DNA of 64,000 nucleotides from Aphidius gifuensis (lineage: Eukaryota > Arthropoda > Insecta > Hymenoptera > Braconidae): assembly GCF_014905175.1 (NCBI RefSeq), contig NC_057791.1, positions 124,001 to 188,000 of the forward strand, in the 5' to 3' direction. Position numbers and translations under genes: made by a program. Position 1 is the stretch's first letter. Each line of letters begins with the position of its first letter. Of this stretch, positions 12,949-25,059 are shown piece after piece. Below the pieces are notes generated by a model. That model saw only the letters and a list, made by a program, of their open reading frames with translations. It did not search any database and was not told where the DNA came from.

Positions 12949-14174
12949 ATGCAAATTAAGGATAAAAAAGTGATAATAATTGGAACAACTGGAAAACTTG
13001 GAGTTGCATTTTGTCGTGAATTATTAAGAAATGGTGCTGGTGTAAGTATGGTTAATAAATAATCATTAATTTAATTAATTCATTTGTCTTTCTGTTTTTT
13101 TTTTTTTTTTTTTTACAGACAATAATTATTTTAGATGATCAAGAAATTCAAGCTCAATCAGCTGTTGAAGAATTAAATAAAGAATTTGGAAAAAATCGTG
13201 TCAATTATTTATCATGTGATGTTTCAAAAAATATATTGGATTGTAATAATAATAAATTAATAATAATTATTAGCTAATTAACAAATAATATAAACTAATT
13301 CTCAATTGTATTATTTTTTGTTTGTTTGTGTGAAGGTGTATTTAAAGAAGCTGTTGGTATACTTGGTGGTTTGGATATATTAATAAATAATGCAGATTTA
13401 ATTAACGAATCAAATATTTGTCGTGCAGTTGATGTAAATATTGTGAGTATAAATATACCTATATTATTTTTTTTATTTTGGTAAATGAAATAATTTATAT
13501 ACGCCATATTATTTAACACAAATACAGACTGCTGTTGTTCGTGGAACTCTTCTTGGTGTTCAAGTGATGGGAAAAGATCTTGGTGGACGTGGTGGAATAG
13601 TTGTTAATGTTGCTTCAATTTTAGGTCTTGATGTACTTGCCCAATTGCCAATTTATTCAACAACAAAACAAGCTGTTATTAGTTTCAGTAGATCATATGC
13701 TGCAAGTATATTTAATTACATATCAACAACAATAACAACAATTACATATTTATTTAATTTACAGCAACCATATCATTACAATAGAACTGGAGTTAAAATT
13801 GTTGTTCTTTGTCCTGGTGTATCAGACTCATGTATCAAGGAAAATATTAATAATTTTTATGAAGATCCAGAAGCAATATCAGAACAACAGCTTACAATTC
13901 TTCCAAAAAAGTAAGTTTTAATAATTAAATTAAATTATTATATATTGAAATTTAATTTAAATATATATATTTTATATTTTATATTTTATATTTTTGTTTT
14001 TATTTTCATATTGCGAGAAACAGAGTTGAAACAGTTGCACATGGTCTTATTTATGCAATTAGATGTGCACAAAATGGTAGCATTTGGGTGAGTGAAGATG
14101 GTCAACCTGTTTATGAAATTCAACCACCAGATTTACTTCCTGAAAAATCAACTGATAATAATCATACCGAATAA
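12949..14174 (+). CDS. Short-chain dehydrogenase, 15-hydroxyprostaglandin dehydrogenase type (gene 1)
   Basis: Six exons join in frame: 12949-13041, 13119-13242, 13336-13442, 13528-13701, 13765-13910, 14024-14174, giving 264 residues. It is a classical SDR: a beta strand with glycine box GTTGKLG (12-18), a CDV motif after the Rossmann half, NNAD in place of NNAG, then the catalytic Ser138 (NVAS), Tyr151 and Lys155 (YSTTK), and the CPG motif after the sixth strand. These catalytic positions carry the same numbers as in human HPGD. Insect members of this group oxidise small alcohols or lipid alcohols with NAD, and the substrate here is unknown. Intron 4 (13702-13764) has a GC donor (GCAAGT). 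Its removal lines up exactly with the second SDR gene. Both genes are adjacent and in the same direction, consistent with tandem duplication. Confidence 0.88.
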
Positions 14175-14644
14175 ATATAAATATGCAACTGTATAATTTC
14201 CATTTTGAAACTTTTAAATAAATATTTGAATTTCAAGACTTTTTAAGCCAAAATATCTACTAGGATCTATAATAAAATTATAATTATTTTACTTATGGTA
14301 GTATAATAATAATAAAAAAAAGGTGACGAGTTCAAGTAAATTTAAACATGAACTTTGCGCAACAACAATAATCTCAATTTTTATATTCGCATAAACTTTC
14401 TCGTAAATATATATGATAAATTACGTTTATCATTATTTCTAGTTAATACACCCACGCACACATGAACTTTTATCATCTTTTCCATTAGCTTATCTTTCAA
14501 AAAAATAATATTTACAATTTTCGTTCTAATTATAAGAAATTAAATTATTAGAATTTAAATATATATATAAAAGTCTTGTTGATAAATTTATAAAAATATT
14601 TATTATATGTATATGTAATATTTTAATTAAAAGTGGGAGGATTA

Positions 14645-14671
14645 AGACAAAGTGGCGCGTGCACTTTGTCT
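14645..14671. promoter_or_regulatory. Perfect 10-base inverted repeat upstream of SDR gene 2
   Basis: The arms AGACAAAGTG (14645-14654) and CACTTTGTCT (14662-14671) are exact reverse complements around the GC-rich spacer GCGCGTG. It sits about 30 bases upstream of a TATA box and about 150 bases upstream of the start codon, where a dimeric transcription factor site would be expected. No named factor is assigned. Confidence 0.5.
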
Positions 14672-14701
14672 CTCCTCAAATAATCATTCATTTGATGTTT
14701 G

Positions 14702-14709
14702 TATAAATA
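14702..14709 (+). promoter_or_regulatory. TATA box of SDR gene 2
   Basis: TATAAATA lies 114 bases before the ATG at 14823, leaving room for a short 5' UTR. TATA boxes of this quality with a GC-containing flank are uncommon in the window. Confidence 0.55.
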
Positions 14710-14822
14710 CCATTGCCATTAAATACTGCTATATTATTTGGTCTCTTGAACCCATTGCTTTAAAATCATCCAAATAATAATAATAATAATAATAATTTTC
14801 AACAAATTTTTTAAATACTAAA

Positions 14823-16175
14823 ATGGGTAAGCTACATTACATAGAAAAAAAAAGCAGAAAGCAAACAATCAAAGAAAATATTAATAATTTGAATAAATTT
14901 AATTAAATAATTTAGCTGAATTACCAATTCATAAAAGTCGTCGTGCATCTGCTGAAGAAAAAGCTAAAGAACTTGAAGTAATACGTGGTCTTGTTTGTGG
15001 AAAAAATATTGTTATAACTGGTGGTGCAACTGGATTGGGTTATTCATTTGTTAATCATTTTTTGCATCATGGTGCTAAGGTATAAAAATCTTGTTGTTAT
15101 AAATAAAATTTAATAAAAATAAAAATAAATTTTTGAAAAAAATAAATTTAGCAAGTTGCAATAATTGATGTTGATGATGATGCTGGTAAACGTGCTAAAA
15201 ATGTTGTTGCCAAATCATATGGTAATGATAAAATAATATTTATCAATGCTGATACATCAAACTACTCACAAATTTATGGTAAAAAAAAAAAAATTTCTAC
15301 AAGTACTTGAAAAATATTAAAATATTATTTTCTTTTTTTTCACAAGATGCATTTAAAAAACTTTCAACGATGATGGATAGCATTGATATTGTTGTTAATA
15401 ATGCTGGTATACTTGATGAACGTAGATGGGAAAAAGAAATATCAGTTAATATTGGAGGAATGATTAATGTTGCAACATTGTCTATGAAATTTATGGGAAA
15501 AGATCAGGATAAAAATGGTGGTGTACTTGTTAATATTGGACAATATTTTGATATTAAAAGAACAGCACAATTACCAATTTATACAGCAACAAAATATGCA
15601 ATAATTGGATTGTCACAATCTCTTGGTGTAAGTCAAAATAATTAAATAATTAAATAATTAAATACATATTTTCTATTAATTTTTTTTACAGTCACAATTT
15701 CATTATGATAAAACTGGTGTAAGAGTCATTGCACTGTGTCCTGGATTAACTGAAACAGCTTTGACAATTGACAGTCCAAATAGACTTTTATCACGAGTCA
15801 TGAAAGCTGATTTTGTTAAAAATCTTGAAGAATTGTCAATTCAAACGTAATTAATTAATTAAATTTATCAAAAAAAAAAAAAAAAAACAAGATGTTGATT
15901 AATTAATTAAAATGTTTTTATTTTTATTTTTATTTTCAAGACCATTTGTTGTATCTGAAGGCTTGATGACAATTTTAAAATCAGCTGAAAGTGGAAGTTG
16001 CTGGGTTGTTGATAATGGCAAAGCTCCATTTGAAATAATAACACCAAATTATAAAATTCTCAAAAGACGTTTTAAAAATAATTATCCAGCTGTTGTAAAT
16101 AATGAAAAAACTCGAGGAAGACCAATTATCGATTTATCTGATAACATGAAGACTGGTTTAATGAGCTGTGCTTGA
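14823..16175 (+). CDS. Short-chain dehydrogenase-like protein (gene 2), catalytic serine missing
   Basis: Six exons join in frame: 14823-14826, 14916-15079, 15152-15278, 15347-15627, 15692-15846, 15941-16175, giving 321 residues. The first exon is only ATG plus one base. A charged N-terminal extension of about 35 residues precedes the Rossmann core. The cofactor box TGGATGLG, NNAG (116-119), Tyr177-x3-Lys181 (YTATK) and CPG are present. Alignment with gene 1 across the shared AQLPIY block puts Gln164 where the catalytic Ser should be (NIGQY versus NVASI). A C-terminal extension of about 60 residues is rich in Lys/Arg/Asn. The fold and NAD site look intact but catalysis may be weakened or altered. 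It is a tandem paralogue of gene 1 with its own TATA promoter. Confidence 0.88.
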
Positions 16176-18406
16176 TAAAGTGGCAGACTAAACACAGACT
16201 GCTATCAAAATTTAATTATATTACATATTATATTAATTAACAATAAATCTTGTAAATAAAAAAGATAAATTTCCATTAAAAATTGTTTTATTTATACACA
16301 ATCAGAGGTTCACAATAAACTCCATTTGGCTACTTTATTTTATTTTTTTTTTAATCCATTTTTATTATTATTACTCGCTTATTTATTTATTTATTTATTT
16401 AATCTTATAATCTATTATTCTAGACAGAACAATGTTCCGAGAAATGCAACTGCAAAGCACAACAGTTTATTAACTTATTTTTTATTTTTATTTTTATTTT
16501 TATTTAATTTCATATGTATAATATTTATATATATATTTTTGTTTATTTGTGAGACGGTAGGCTCCATTTATGGAGATTATACAAAAATAACAGCCGCGAA
16601 CAATTTATATTATTATTAATAATTTTTTCTTTTTTTTCATATAATAATCGTAGTACGATTATCTTTATTGGCTTTTTTTATTTAATTTTGTTTGAATAAT
16701 TATTTTATATTTTAAAAGTTTTCTTTTTGTTTTTCTATGTGACATAATAATAATAATAATAATTAAAAAAAACTACTGTGCAATATTAACAACTTTCTCG
16801 CACTCGTTCATTCTAGTTTGTTAATATAATTAAAGCAAAAAAAAAAAAAAAAAAAAATATTGTAAATTAATTAATATAAAAATTAAAATTTTATATTTTA
16901 TATATTTTTATAATTCGAATGGTCATTTAATGATTATCAAATTAAGTTCTGGGCTGTTTTTCGGAATTAATCACGTACGTCTCGTATTTTTTATTATTTT
17001 AATTATTTCTATTCAATATATTTCAGCTCACGTGATTATTTCTTCATCATCATCATCATTATTATTATTTTTTTTTCTTTTTAATATTATTCACAATCTC
17101 GTCGTATTTTTTTTTCAATTATTTGTAAAAAAAAAAAAAAAAGAAAACAACAATTGATGATATATTTTAAATTTATTTTTTACTACATTAAACTGATTTA
17201 CCTATTTATCCCATTTTTCATTTTATCTTTTTTTGAATTATTTATTCTCGACGATGATTTTATTTATTTAGTGTCACACACCATTATTGAATTACCAAAA
17301 ATCATCAGTATTATTTATTATTTATTATTATTAAAAGTAATTTTGTATCATTGTTCCGGCAACGAATTAAATTTTATTGCGTATTTAAAATCATCGTACG
17401 AGAAAATAAACTGATGATGATTCATTATTTATTATTTTTCTTATCATTAATATTATTTCGTTTTATTTTATTTTTATTTTTTTTACGCTTTCTTTTTCAT
17501 CTTGATTCATTCTTAAAATTACATTTATTACAAATTATTAGTTACGTTGCTTCACATTGATATACTATCACTCACTTTTGGGATATTTTTTATTTTCATT
17601 CTTTTCATTCTTTTGACGATCAGTTTTTTTAAATTATTATTATAATATTATTAAAACAAACAAATGCAATCTCTTAATTAATTATTAATGCCAAGTCTGA
17701 ATTTATCAATATCTTGTATAAATAATTTGAATTTTTAAAATTCAAAAATTCCTTTATTAATCATATCCAAAAAAAAAAAAAAATATATAAATATATAACT
17801 TTAAACTTTTGTTATTTTCTGTCTTTTTAAATTTGTTTTTTTTTTTTCATCTATCAATAGTGAAGTGACAATAATTTTAATTATTTGATAAAATATAATA
17901 ACTGACCGTCTTTTTTATCTCTTTTTTTATTTTTTGTTTATTTTTACAATTAAATGACGATTCATAATCCCATTATTATTGAATTATCCTGAATACATTA
18001 CAATTCCGCAACCGAATTATTAATGAAGAGAAAAAAAAAAAATATATATATATATGATAATAATTATGACATTAATCAGTCCAATCAGACAGTTAATAAT
18101 GGATATTAATTATCCTCGGTTTAACTCATGCTCTCAAATATTATCATTATTATTCCCAATTGAAATAGAGCAATTGTAAAAATCTTAATCTAATGTAAAT
18201 ACTTATAAACTGTTCGCGTTATCAATTCATCAAATTTTATTTAATTTTTCACATATTTAATTCGAAAAATTATCATCATCATCATTATTATTATTATTTT
18301 TGAATTATTTGAGTTGTTTATTTATTTTTTAATTTCTTTCTTTTTTGAAAATAATATGTGAATGTACGTGTTGATAATAATTATAATAAAATATTTATAT
18401 TAATTT
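16176..18406. other. 2.2-kb gene-free AT-rich region downstream of two convergent genes
   Basis: It lies between the stop codons of SDR gene 2 (plus) and LSM14 (minus). It is mostly T-rich on the plus strand with A/T homopolymers and ATT repeats. Long plus-strand open frames at 16326-17560 are rich in Phe/Ile/Leu/Ser only because of T-runs. The most likely content is a long LSM14 3' UTR plus spacer. Confidence 0.5.
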
Positions 18407-21400
18407 TTATACATTACCAGGAATAAGACGTCTGTTTTGTTGTGTATCATTATTAGTAGCATTACGATTTTGTCCAGAATTATTAGCTTGATGCATACTT
18501 GCACCTCCTGGTTTAGTGTTGCGATTAATATTATTATTATTATTAGCAGGAGCAACAGCAGCACGATTATTACCACGATGATGATGATAATTACCACCAC
18601 GATATCCGCCACCACCACCATTATTATTCATTTGTCCTTGATGATGATAATTACCACCTTGATTATTACCACGATACATTCCACCACGATTATAATAACC
18701 ACCACGTCCACGAAAACCACCACGTCTCGTTGATGATACACCAAATGTTTCTGAATTAAGTTTTCTCTCGGTTCGCCAATCAGTACGTTGGGATCTTCTA
18801 AGCAGAAAGATATAGCAGGGAATCGTTTGATTCCAAACCAAGTAAGTCAACATATTCATAATAATAATAACAACAAAATATAAAAATTCATAAATTTAAT
18901 ACTGACCCTTTGCTTCTTTCAACAGCTTCACAACTAATATTATCAAAAAATGATTTTGATTTATCATAATGTATAACATCAGAATCTTCTTCTGGTTCAC
19001 CTTCACCAGCACCAGTCTCATTGCCACTGTCATCTTTTTTTTCATTTTCAGTGCCAGCATCAATTTTTGTTTTAGCTAAACGTAATCTGTTGAAAAATTT
19101 AAATAATTAAATATATATAATATAGGTAATTTATTTTTATAATAAATTTAAAATTACCTTAATTCTTCAAATTCAGTATTTGCTTGTTCAAAATCATAAT
19201 CATTTTCAAATTTAAGTGTATTTTTAGGTTTTGTAGCATTATTGCCTTGTTGATTTGTACGAAATACACCACCACGTCCTCCACTACCTCTTCCACGTCC
19301 ACGTTGTTGTTGCATATTATTACCACTACGTGGTATCCAACCACCACGGTTATTATTATTATTATTGTTATTACCACCACCACGTTGATGTTGTTGTTGT
19401 TGTTGTTGATGATGATTACCACCTGGTGCTGCATTATGCATACCACGATGAGCATGATTATCCATTTGATTATTATCATGATGATGATGATTACCAGAAT
19501 CACGTTTTGTATCACTGTATTGTGACAATGCACTGCCACTTCTACCTCTGTGTCCATCACGATGTTGTTGATGTTGATTTTGATGAGCATTTCTATTGGC
19601 TGTTTTTTCACCAATTTTACCAACACGTTGTTGATGACCAGCTTGAGTTGCTTGATCAATTGATGGACTTTTTCTGGCAATCAATGATGGTGTTGGAGTA
19701 TTTGAACGTGAACCACCACCACCACCACCACCACTACCACTTATTAAATCAAGTACACCTATTTATTTGAAAATTAAAATATTTTATAGTTTACATAATA
19801 ATATTATTGAATGAAAAAAAAAAAATAAATAAATAAATAAAAGGAAAGAGAATAGGAAATGATTGGAAAAATTACAAACTGAAAGAAAATATGGAAAATG
19901 TTTTCGTTTGTTTGTTAAAATGAATTAGCTATGAAAAAAAAAAAAAAATGAAAAATATGATAAAAACCTGTGACTGACTGATTGATTGATTGATTGATTG
20001 ATTGATTAAATGGACATGCTATATTTTTATAGAATATCTATGAAAATATATTATAATTTATAAATATTAATATGAATAATAAAGCTGAAAAATAAGCATG
20101 CCAATTTATAATTAAATAAATAAATAAAAATTTTTTTCATTTTCTATTTTTTCATAGCAAAAACAGTTTACCGTCTTCCATAGTTTGTTCTACAGGTTTA
20201 GTCATTTGAGGTTTGACGTTGGTCATCGGCATAATATTTGTAATATTGTTCATGTTTGTTTCACCACTTGCTGGATTCAACTCACTTGGTGCTTTATTTA
20301 TTTGATTATTATTCATAATATGTTGATTTTGTGGTCTGGCATTATTAGCCATCATGTTATGACCACCACCACCACCCATTGACATTGGATAAGCACCTGG
20401 AAAACCAGGTATTGATGATGCTGGTCCAGCCATACCTGCCATCATTGGATGTGGATAATTTGATGTTGGTATCATTTGATATGTTGGTTGACCAATTGGT
20501 GCCTGTTGAACAGTCATCTAAACAACAAATAATAATTATTGTTGATGATGATGATGATTCATGTGAATGAAAAAACAAACCTGAACAATTGCTGGATCAT
20601 TTGGAATTGAATGGACATTGTTGACAACACGAATATCTTTGATATCCGAACCACGGAAAAGTATATATTCATAAACTTGATTTTGTGGAACAACTGGAAA
20701 TTGAGTATCTCTGTCTTCTGTTCCAAATGAACGTACTGAAAAAATTATAAAATTTTATTAAAAAATTAATTATGATTATTTGTAAATAATATTTTATCAA
20801 ATTTAAAAAAAAATAAAATAAAATTGTTAAACTGATGTTTACATTGTATGTATGCATCTACTCAAGGACAAAAGAACTCCAACAACAATAAAATTTCAAA
20901 AAAAAAATAAAAATAAAATAAAAGAAAATAAAAAAAAAATAATATCTATCTTTAATATCATTGTTGATGATCAGCAAAATTGAAAATTTAAAATTCACAA
21001 GCATCTTCCCTCAATGTTTACCTATACTTGAAATTATTTTATTTTATTTTATTTTTTCTACTCTTTTCAATTTGAAAACAAAACAACAATCATAATAACA
21101 ATACACAAGGCATAATAAAATTTTCATAAAAATAAAGATAAAATTCGGAGTGAAAAAAGAAAAAAAAAACATTTTCAATGGTAATTTTATGAGAAAAAAT
21201 AATATATAAAAAATTTAATGAGGAAGAGAAAAAACAATCAAAAAATTTAACTATAGCTATAAAGCTAAGCCTAGCCAAGTGGAAAGAGAAAAAAAAAAAC
21301 ATAATTGTGTTTGTTGAATAAAATTTGGAGCATCAAAGACAGATTATAAATAAAATATAAAAAAATACATTAAACAATAATAAAAATAAATGATGTGACG

Positions 21401-21676
21401 AAATTTGATTATTTTGAGCAGAATAATGCTAACGAATAATATTATATACTCCATTTTGAATTTTGATACTCCATTTAGCATACAAAAAGATGAAAAAAAA
21501 AAAGACAGAGACAAGAATAAAAGCTATACATGTTAAATAAAGAAAAAAAAAAAAAAAAACTCACCATTTGCCAGAGCAATTGTACATTCTTGTGGATCAA
21601 CGGTAAATAATCTTCCCTCTAGGCAACGAAAGCCGAATTTTGATATTACGCTTATTTTGGCCTGCACGCGAAGCAT
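18407..21676 (-). CDS. tral: LSM14 / Trailer hitch, P-body RNP protein
   Basis: Six exons join in frame: 21676-21565, 20735-20581, 20517-20172, 19758-19158, 19086-18907, 18797-18407, giving 594 residues. The N-terminal LSm14 domain (1-90) carries EGRLFTVDPQECTIAL, VRSFGTEDR and YILFRGSDIKDIRV, all typical of the family. A Pro/Met/Asn/Gln-rich middle follows. Then come the FDF box (YDFEQANTEFEEL, about 391-404), the FFD box (SFFDNISCEAVERSKG, about 449-464) and the TFG box (ERKLNSETFGV), with an RGG-rich tail. Known family role: binds the Me31B/DDX6 helicase and 4E-binding proteins, and represses and stores mRNA in cytoplasmic granules. The start was set at an ATG at 21676 that reads straight into the domain. 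However, CAG/GCC at 21662-21659 also looks like an acceptor, so a separate 5' exon with the usual MSGG-type start may exist upstream. Introns 20736-21564 and 19759-20171 are long. Confidence 0.92.
19971..20007. repeat. GATT/GACT tetranucleotide repeat
   Basis: A run of tgac/tgat followed by attg units, about nine copies, inside an LSM14 intron. Confidence 0.8.
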
Positions 21677-22294
21677 TTAAATTAACTTTTATACCAAAAA
21701 TATGGTAATTTATTTAAGTAACAACGATGCGATGCTAAATTAATTTGTGACACTATCCCAATGAACAAGCCGACTACGAATGAGTGACGGAGCAACGATT
21801 ACGACGACGACGAGTCGATTCAAGTCGATCAGTCGACGACAAATGGAAACTCTCTCAACAACAACTATGTACAACTCAAGTTGACCAACTGTCGAACATT
21901 AACGCGTGCGCATCAATTATTTAATAGGTACACAATTTATTAATAAATAAAGTTACAATAAAATATAAATTATAATTTAACAATAAATAAATTGTGAGAA
22001 ATAAATTAACAATAAAATAACAACATAAAATATAATTAATCAAAAATTAAAAAATTAATATTATTATTCAAATATAAGTGTTGGTAATTCTGAATTTATT
22101 GGTCAATAAAACAACTAAAATTAATTATTAAAATTATTTATAACAATTTCTATCAAGTTTATATATTAATGAAAAATAAAATTTAATTTTTTTATAGCAA
22201 AATAATTGAATGATAATATTATAATTAATAATAAAAATTGATTATAGGTTATAATCTTGAATTGCGTCCTTTGCACATTGCACCTCTGTCCAAG
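21677..22294. promoter_or_regulatory. Shared promoter spacer of LSM14 and cytochrome c1
   Basis: The two genes are head-to-head across 618 bases. The part nearest LSM14 (about 21760-21905) is clearly GC-richer than its surroundings, with repeated GTCGA/CGACGA words, consistent with a TATA-less housekeeping promoter. The remainder is AT-rich. Confidence 0.5.
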
Positions 22295-24093
22295 ATGGCA
22301 GCGTCGATTGGCAGGATTTGTCGAACGGGACTTTTAAAGCCAAATAATGGAGGATTATTTAATCAGGTAATTCTATTAACAATTAAAATTTAATTATTTA
22401 CAACTTTTAATTCATTATAAATTATAATATTTATGGATCAGAGTGTTTATTATTGCTTAAAACATTGATTAATATTTCATCCCCATTGACGAATAGAATA
22501 TGTTTGTGTGTTCTAACTTGTACATATATACCATTTACTACCTATGTATATATGTGTCATATAATATAATGATATGATATTTTATAATAATTATTTTATT
22601 TATACCTATATTATTATAATATTAATTAATATACCTAATAGTTTCATTTAATTTACTTGTGATTAGCTATTTATATTTTTATTTTAACAACAATGAAACA
22701 AATTGGAGCATTGATACATTTTGATGATCAAACAGTTGTTATGTAATTGACACAAAAATTTATAATACACCTATCATTTATTATTAGACAATAATTTATA
22801 ATTTTATTTTATAATTACAGGCTAGTCAATTTTCGACTGTCAAAGATTGGTCAAGATCACGTAAAGCGGTTGGTTAAATTATTATTATTTTTTTTTTTTA
22901 AATTAAACAAAAATCTAATTGATTGATTAATAAATATTTTTGTGTCAAAAATTAGTTGATGACATGTCTTGGTGTAACAGCTGGTGGTGTTGGTGCATTG
23001 ATTTATACACTGGAAAATTCAGTCAAGGCATTTGAACTTATAACTCATCCTCCAAATTATCCATGGAGTTTTCAAGGTCTTTTAAGTTCACTTGATCATG
23101 CTAGGTAATTTATTAAATAATAATAATAATAAATATTCTTAAATATACTAATTATTTAATATTTATTTAGCATGAGACGTGGATGGGAAGTATATAAAAA
23201 TGTATGCTCAGCATGTCACAGTCTTCAATTTGTTGCATTTCGTCATTTGGTTGGTGTAACACATACTGAAAAGGAAGCTAAAGAACTTGCTGAAGAATAT
23301 CAAATTAAAGATGGTCCAGATGATACTGGTGAATATTTTATGCGTCCAGGTAAATTATCGGATTATGTACCATCACCATATCCAAATGAAGAAGCTGCTC
23401 GTGCTGCTAATAATGGTGCTATGCCACCAGATTTGTCTTATATAATTAATGCAAGACACAATGGCGAGGTAAAATATTATTATTATTATTATAAAACATT
23501 TTTGTTTATTATTATTATTATGTAATTTTAATTATTTCATTTTATTTTTAGAACTATGTGTTTTCATTGTTGACTGGTTACTGTGATCCACCAGCTGGTG
23601 TACCAATTCGTGAAGGACAAGCTTTTAATCCTTACTTCCCTGGTGGTGCCATTGGTATGGCTCAGGTAAGATGGCTAATAATATTTTTAATTATTTTATT
23701 AATTAACTTGAACAATTTTATTCATTAAAAAAAAAAAAAAAAAAAAATACAGGTTATCTATGATGAAGTTTTGGAGTATGAGGATGGAACACCACCAACA
23801 GCCTCACAAGTAGCTAAAGATGTAACTTCATTCCTCATGTGGACATCAAATCATGAGTTTGATGAACGAAAGAGATTATTCATCAAGGTATTTATATACT
23901 TGCAACTTTTAATTCATCAATCAAACAATCATTCATTGATATATTAATATTATTTGTATTTTTTATTTTTGTCTTCTAGATAATGATTGTCAGCTCTTTC
24001 ATAACTTTTGGACTCTTATACATGAAGAGACACAAGTGGATGACTATAAAGTCCACTAAATTAGCATTCGTCCCACCCAAAAATAATAAGTAG
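22295..24093 (+). CDS. Cyt-c1: Cytochrome c1, haem subunit of respiratory complex III
   Basis: Seven exons join in frame: 22295-22366, 22821-22868, 22956-23104, 23171-23468, 23552-23665, 23753-23887, 23980-24093, giving 309 residues. A basic mitochondrial targeting N-terminus (MAASIGRICRTG) is followed by a hydrophobic sorting segment (CLGVTAGGVGALIYTL). The haem c site is CSACHS, with the methionine-ligand region later (GGAIGMAQ). DLSYI, RHNGE, YVFSLLTGY and the C-terminal anchor ending in MKRHKW are typical. It passes electrons from the Rieske protein to cytochrome c in the inner membrane. The length and every intron phase fit a functional gene. It is head-to-head with LSM14. Confidence 0.97.
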
Positions 24094-25059
24094 ACAAAAT
24101 AATAATTGAATTGAAGAAAAAACAAATAATAAATAAATAAAACAAGTAATAATGTATTAAATAAAACTCAATTTAACTCAAATTGGTATTTCAAAAAAAG
24201 AAAAAAACCAGAAACTTACTTTTTTGTTAATTATTATACAACAGAAAAAAATTAAACTGATGGTTTTTTTTCTTTTTTTTTTTTAAATTTATATATAAAG
24301 ACAAATGGTTACCTTGTTATTCCTTGTCCATGATAATATAATATGCATTGTATTTGTTTTTATTATATATATATAATATATGTATTATGTGATTATTGAC
24401 GTGTCAATTGAAATTTAAATATTAATAATATTGATAAACAATTACAATGTTCATATTGAAATACACATTGAAGTGATGTTTATTGATTTCAAAAAAAAAA
24501 TATCATCATAGTGTCCATTTTTTAACAATTAATGGTGAGTTACAAAATGGTGAGTATCAATTTTAAAAAAACGAAAAAAAAACTTTTATTTTTAAATCAT
24601 TTTTAATTGTTGGAAAAAATTTCACACTTTTCTTGGTATTTTTTTTTCTTTTTTTGTAACAAACATGAAAAGCTACATAAATTCGTGAAATCTATCAAAA
24701 TTGATTAATTTATATTAATGACGAAATTAACTTTACATTTTATATGTAGAATTTAATTTATTAATTGAGTTTGAAAATACATTTATTATGAAAAAAAAAA
24801 AAAAAAGAAAAAAAAAATAATTGTGATATAAATAATTCAGCATGTTTAATTGATATTTATTAAAATAATGTGACATTGAACCAAAAGTTGATGATGAGGG
24901 CACAAATTTATAATATTTATCATTTAAATTAATAATAATTAATTAATTATTTATAATTTTTTTTTTTTTTTAATACCGAAATTGTTGGTAATAAACGATA
25001 CATATATATTTTGTTTGTTTTTTTTTTTTTTTTATTGTTTTTTGTTGTTAACAACTAGG
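24094..25059. other. Convergent 3' spacer of cytochrome c1 and UEV1A
   Basis: AT-rich with many A and T runs, probably two 3' UTRs end to end. No coding or structured RNA signal was seen. Confidence 0.6.

Larger units (their letters stand above)
14175..14822. other. Spacer between the two SDR genes
   Basis: This holds the 3' UTR of gene 1 and the promoter of gene 2. The promoter part contains a perfect dyad and a TATA box, listed separately. The rest is AT-rich without coding signal. Confidence 0.6.

Noticed and set aside
16326..17560. Several Phe/Ile/Leu-rich plus-strand frames that look like membrane proteins
   Set aside because: Composition follows T-runs and ATT repeats. There are no splice-consistent partners, no conserved motif, and they lie in the likely 3' UTR of LSM14.
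19184..19770. His/Tyr/Val-rich and Thr/Ile-rich frames on the plus strand
   Set aside because: These are antisense shadows of the Asn/Gln/His/Gly-rich coding exon of LSM14.
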